64,000 nt of DNA. It comes from Streptomyces sp. NL15-2K. GTDB lineage: Bacteria > Actinomycetota > Actinomycetes > Streptomycetales > Streptomycetaceae. Below, one piece after another: positions 61,517-64,000 of this stretch (position 1 is the stretch's first letter; each line of letters begins with the position of its first letter). Location of the stretch: NCBI RefSeq assembly GCF_030551255.1, contig NZ_CP130630.1, forward strand, positions 3,825,501 to 3,889,500, written 5' to 3'. The notes beneath the pieces were generated by a model. That model saw nothing but the letters and a program-made list of their open reading frames with translations. It was not told where the DNA came from and did not search any database. Made by a program: the position numbers and the translations under genes.

Positions 61517-62944
61517 ATGTACGTCGGTGTCGATGTGGGCACGTCCATGGTCAAGGCGGCGGCCTTCGACGGCACGGGCCGTGAACTGGCCGTCGAGTCC
61601 CGGCATGTGGGCCTCGATCTGCGCGGTGGTGTCGTCGAGCAGGACATGGAGGAGGTGTACGGGACGGTCGTCGCCGTACTCGAGGAGCTGATGGCTCGCG
61701 TGCCGGAACCGGTCGAGCTGGCCGGGCTCACCGGGCAGGGCGACGGGGTGTGGCTGGTGGACGCGGAGGGCCGTCCGGTGCGGGCCGCGGCCTCGTGGAT
61801 GGACGGCCGGGCGCACGAGCTGCTCGACCAGTGGCTGGCGGACGGCACCTTCGAGACGGTGTTCCGGCGCACCGGCAGCGCCATGTTCCCGGGCTGCCCG
61901 GGCCCGCTGCTGGCCTGGCTGGACCGCCACGAGCCCACGTCCCTCGACGCCGCGCGGGCCGCCGTCTACTGCAAGGACATGGTCTTCCAGCGGTTGACGG
62001 GCGCTGCGCGGGCGACGACGGACGTGTCGGACGCCTCGATGCCGTTCCTGGACCCGCGCACGAGGACGTACGACAACGGGGTCGTGGAGCTGCTGGGTCT
62101 GACCCACCGGCGCGGGCTGCTCGCCCCGGTCAGCGACCCGATCGCGACCTCGCGGACGCGGGGCGAGGGCCTGCCGTCCGGTGTCCGGATCGCGAACGGG
62201 CCGTACGACCTCCCCGCCTGCGCACTCGGCGCCGGAGTCACCGCCCCCGGCGACGGCCTGCTCATCGTCGGCACCTGCCTGGCCGCACTGGTCGCGACCA
62301 CCGACCTGGACCTGACCGGGGAACCCGCCGGCCTGTACATCTCCACCGACCGCCCCGGCCACCGTCTGCGCGCCATGCCCGCGATGGTCGGCACGGCCGC
62401 GCTGGACTGGGTGCTGTCGACTACGGGCGTGCGTCACGAGGAGGTGGACGGGCTGCTGGCGTCGACCCCGCCCGGCGCGCACGGGGTGCGGGTCCTGCCG
62501 TACTTCGCGCCCTCCGGCGAGCGCGCCCCCTTCGTGGAGCCGCGCCTGCGCGCCGAACTCACCGGCGTTTCCCTGGAGTCGACCCGCGCCGACCTGGTGC
62601 GGGCGGTGTGCGAGGGCATCGGCTACGCGGCCCGGCACTGCCTGGAGGCGGCCGGACTGACGGGCTCGCTGGCCGTGTGCGGCGGCGGCACCCGCAGCCC
62701 CGCGTGGATGCGGCTGCTGGCCGACGTCCTGGGCCGGCCCCTGCGGGTCGTCGAGGGTGAGGTGGGTGCGCGGGGCGCGGTGCTGGCGGCGGCCGAGCGG
62801 TACGGCGTGGCGCTGGACACGGCCGTGTGGACCCGCCCCACGGCGATCGTCGAGCCGGACCCGGGCCGGGCCGCGTACTACGCGGAGGGATACCAGGAGC
62901 ACCTGGCCCGGCTGACGGAGGCCAGGAGCCGGGCGCGTACGTGA
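61517..62944 (+). CDS. FGGY family carbohydrate kinase
   Basis: Product of 475 residues starting YVGVDVGTSMVKAAAFDGTG, with LAGLTGQGDGVWLVD (substrate region), a central APGDGLLIVGTCLAAL segment and the C-terminal SLAVCGGGTRSPAWMRLLADVLGRP signature. It is not closely similar to the kinase at 57934-59466. ATG at 61517, with AGAGGAGG upstream. The pathway probably phosphorylates a sugar or sugar alcohol, with the dehydrogenase acting next, but the substrate cannot be named. After the stop there are two direct copies of GGCCACGGGCCCGTACGTG. Confidence 0.92.
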   Translation: MYVGVDVGTSMVKAAAFDGTGRELAVESRHVGLDLRGGVVEQDMEEVYGTVVAVLEELMARVPEPVELAGLTGQGDGVWLVDAEGRPVRAAASWMDGRAHELLDQWLADGTFETVFRRTGSAMFPGCPGPLLAWLDRHEPTSLDAARAAVYCKDMVFQRLTGAARATTDVSDASMPFLDPRTRTYDNGVVELLGLTHRRGLLAPVSDPIATSRTRGEGLPSGVRIANGPYDLPACALGAGVTAPGDGLLIVGTCLAALVATTDLDLTGEPAGLYISTDRPGHRLRAMPAMVGTAALDWVLSTTGVRHEEVDGLLASTPPGAHGVRVLPYFAPSGERAPFVEPRLRAELTGVSLESTRADLVRAVCEGIGYAARHCLEAAGLTGSLAVCGGGTRSPAWMRLLADVLGRPLRVVEGEVGARGAVLAAAERYGVALDTAVWTRPTAIVEPDPGRAAYYAEGYQEHLARLTEARSRART

Positions 62945-63113
62945 CCGGCCACGGGCCCGTACGTGCGTGAATGGCCACGGGCCCGTACGTGAGCAGCCGT
63001 ATTCCGATCGATTCCCGGGGCGCGTCCGCGCAGTACGCGCTGTACTACCGACCGGGAGTCGACGCGGTGGTGGCCGGCTTCCCGGATCTGGCGGTGACTG
63101 CGAGGAGGGCTTG

Positions 63114-63350
63114 ATGGCGACGACGCGCACACTGGACTGCCCGAACTGCCGCGGCATGCAGGTGTTCCGGCTTCTCAACGACGAGGAGAAGGCCGCGATC
63201 CGTGCGCAGAAGGGAGACCGCCACCAGGTGGACAACCTGTGGCGCTGCACCGCCAAGGGCTGCCTGACGTACTACCGCCATCTGAACAAGGGCGACCGCG
63301 ACCTCCTCCCCGAGAGGTTCCGCGAGGAGGAGGGCGCCGCCGCCGAGTGA
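63114..63350 (+). CDS. Small zinc-ribbon-like protein
   Basis: Product of 78 residues; function unknown. Two Cys pairs (LDCPNCRG and WRCTAKGC) could bind zinc. The middle is charged and helical (NDEEKAAIRAQKGDRH), the end acidic (FREEEGAAAE). ATG at 63114 preceded by GAGGAGGG, a strong ribosome site; the frame extends upstream without conservation features. Convergent with the DsbA-like gene, 7 bp apart. Confidence 0.8.
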   Translation: MATTRTLDCPNCRGMQVFRLLNDEEKAAIRAQKGDRHQVDNLWRCTAKGCLTYYRHLNKGDRDLLPERFREEEGAAAE

Positions 63351-63357
63351 GTCCGTC

Positions 63358-64000
63358 CTACAGGTTGCTGAAGTCCGGCCCCTTGGTGCGGGTGCGCTTG
63401 ATCTCGTAGAAGCCGGGGACCGAGGCCACGGCGAGGGTGCCGTCCCAGAGGCGGGCGGCCTCCTCGCCCTTGGGCGCGGGGGTGACGACCGGGCCGAAGA
63501 ACGCGATCTGCTCGCCGTCGGAGCCGGGCACGGCGATGACCGGGGTGCCGACGTCCTGGCCGACCTTGTCGATGCCCTCCTTGTGGGAGGCGCGCAGCTC
63601 GGCGTCGAACTCGAAGTCCTCCTGGTCGGCGTACTCGATCAGCTCGGCGGGCAGGCCGGCGTCGTCGAGCGCGGCCGCTATGGCCTCGACGGTCGGGCCC
63701 TCGCCCTGGTTGTGGAAGCGGGTGCCGAGGGCGGTGTAGAGGGGGCCGAGGACGTCGGCGCCGTGCTTCTGCCAGGCGGCGGTCGCCACCCGCACCGGCT
63801 TCCAGGCGTGGGTGGCGAGCATCTCCCGGTACTCCTCGGGCAGCTCGTCGATCTTGTCCTCGTTCAGCACCGCGAGGCTCATGATGTGCCAGCGCACCTC
63901 GATGTCGCGGACCTTCTCCACCTCCAGGACCCACCGGGAGGTCATCCAGGCCCAGGGACACAGCGGGTCGAACCAGAAGTCGACGGGGGTCTTGCCGGAG
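63358..64000 (-). CDS. DsbA-family (mycothiol-dependent nitroreductase-like) protein, 5' end beyond the window
   Basis: The frame is open to the right edge: VDFWFDPLCPWAW near the edge is the CPWA active-site start of the FrnE/Rv2466c-type thioredoxin fold, followed by TSRWVLEVEKVRDIEVRWHIMSL and a C-terminal GTPVIAVPGSDGEQIAFFGPV segment. About 214 codons are visible and only a few are missing. Such proteins use mycothiol in actinobacteria. The missing N terminus is off the window, so the start cannot be set. Confidence 0.85.
   Translation of the reverse strand, partial: SGKTPVDFWFDPLCPWAWMTSRWVLEVEKVRDIEVRWHIMSLAVLNEDKIDELPEEYREMLATHAWKPVRVATAAWQKHGADVLGPLYTALGTRFHNQGEGPTVEAIAAALDDAGLPAELIEYADQEDFEFDAELRASHKEGIDKVGQDVGTPVIAVPGSDGEQIAFFGPVVTPAPKGEEAARLWDGTLAVASVPGFYEIKRTRTKGPDFSNL

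Noticed and set aside
62947..62995. Two direct copies of GGCCACGGGCCCGTACGTG after the second kinase gene
   Set aside because: Only two copies of a short motif with a stop and spacer; no terminator structure or function could be argued.

Overview
This is high-GC actinobacterial DNA, almost certainly from a Streptomyces chromosome. The order valS - clpX - clpP2 - clpP1 - tig on the left and mutM/nei - rpiB - amino acid permease on the right is the order I know from S. coelicolor around SCO2615-SCO2628. GTG starts, DUF397/DUF5753 genes, RR-HVDL-type leader peptides and very GC-rich third codon positions agree with this. All identifications come from reading the sequence; no database search was run.

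Layout. 1-10.9 kb is housekeeping: valS, a Gln/Pro-rich membrane protein, an IS30-family insertion sequence, clpX, clpP2, clpP1, tig, tRNA-Pro(TGG) and tRNA-Gly(TCC). 10.7-16 kb carries a small membrane protein, an acyltransferase-3 family protein and a MacB/FtsX-type ABC exporter. 16.1-40.3 kb is a long minus-strand type VII (ESX-like) secretion locus. Read in the direction of transcription (right to left) it starts with two paralogous effector cassettes, each made of two WXG100-like proteins, a DUF6507-type protein, a large modular toxin and putative immunity genes. It then runs through eccD, a MinD-like ATPase, eccC and a DUF6177-type gene. The right-hand toxin ends in a YwqJ-like deaminase domain followed by a YwqK-type protein. 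The left-hand toxin ends in an ADP-ribosyltransferase domain followed by a tandem array of five related ~132-residue genes (one broken) and a sixth copy fused to a membrane protein. 40.4-49.7 kb is mostly conserved core: SpoIIE-type phosphatase, Eis-like acetyltransferase, Nei/Fpg glycosylase, rpiB, amino acid permease, Ser/Thr kinase and an LPXTG surface protein.

49.7-57.3 kb holds an FAD oxidoreductase, bioY, a ROK regulator and a sulfonate-use operon. The operon is headed by a tiny Cys-rich leader peptide, but its ABC transporter is destroyed by an internal deletion that joins ssuA to ssuB, while the monooxygenase and TauD-like genes remain intact. 57.3-63 kb is a carbohydrate cluster with two FGGY kinases, a 2-hydroxyacid dehydrogenase, a histidine phosphatase and a broken DeoR-type regulator. 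The window ends inside a DsbA-like gene.

The most interesting material is the toxin/immunity region (25.6-40.3 kb), in particular the immunity-like array, the shared operator-like box before both Esx operons and the HD-domain alarmone-hydrolase-like gene. Other points worth following are an IS element sitting exactly in the loop of a perfect terminator hairpin, and the short, apparently leaderless Cys-containing reading frames upstream of the sulfur genes.
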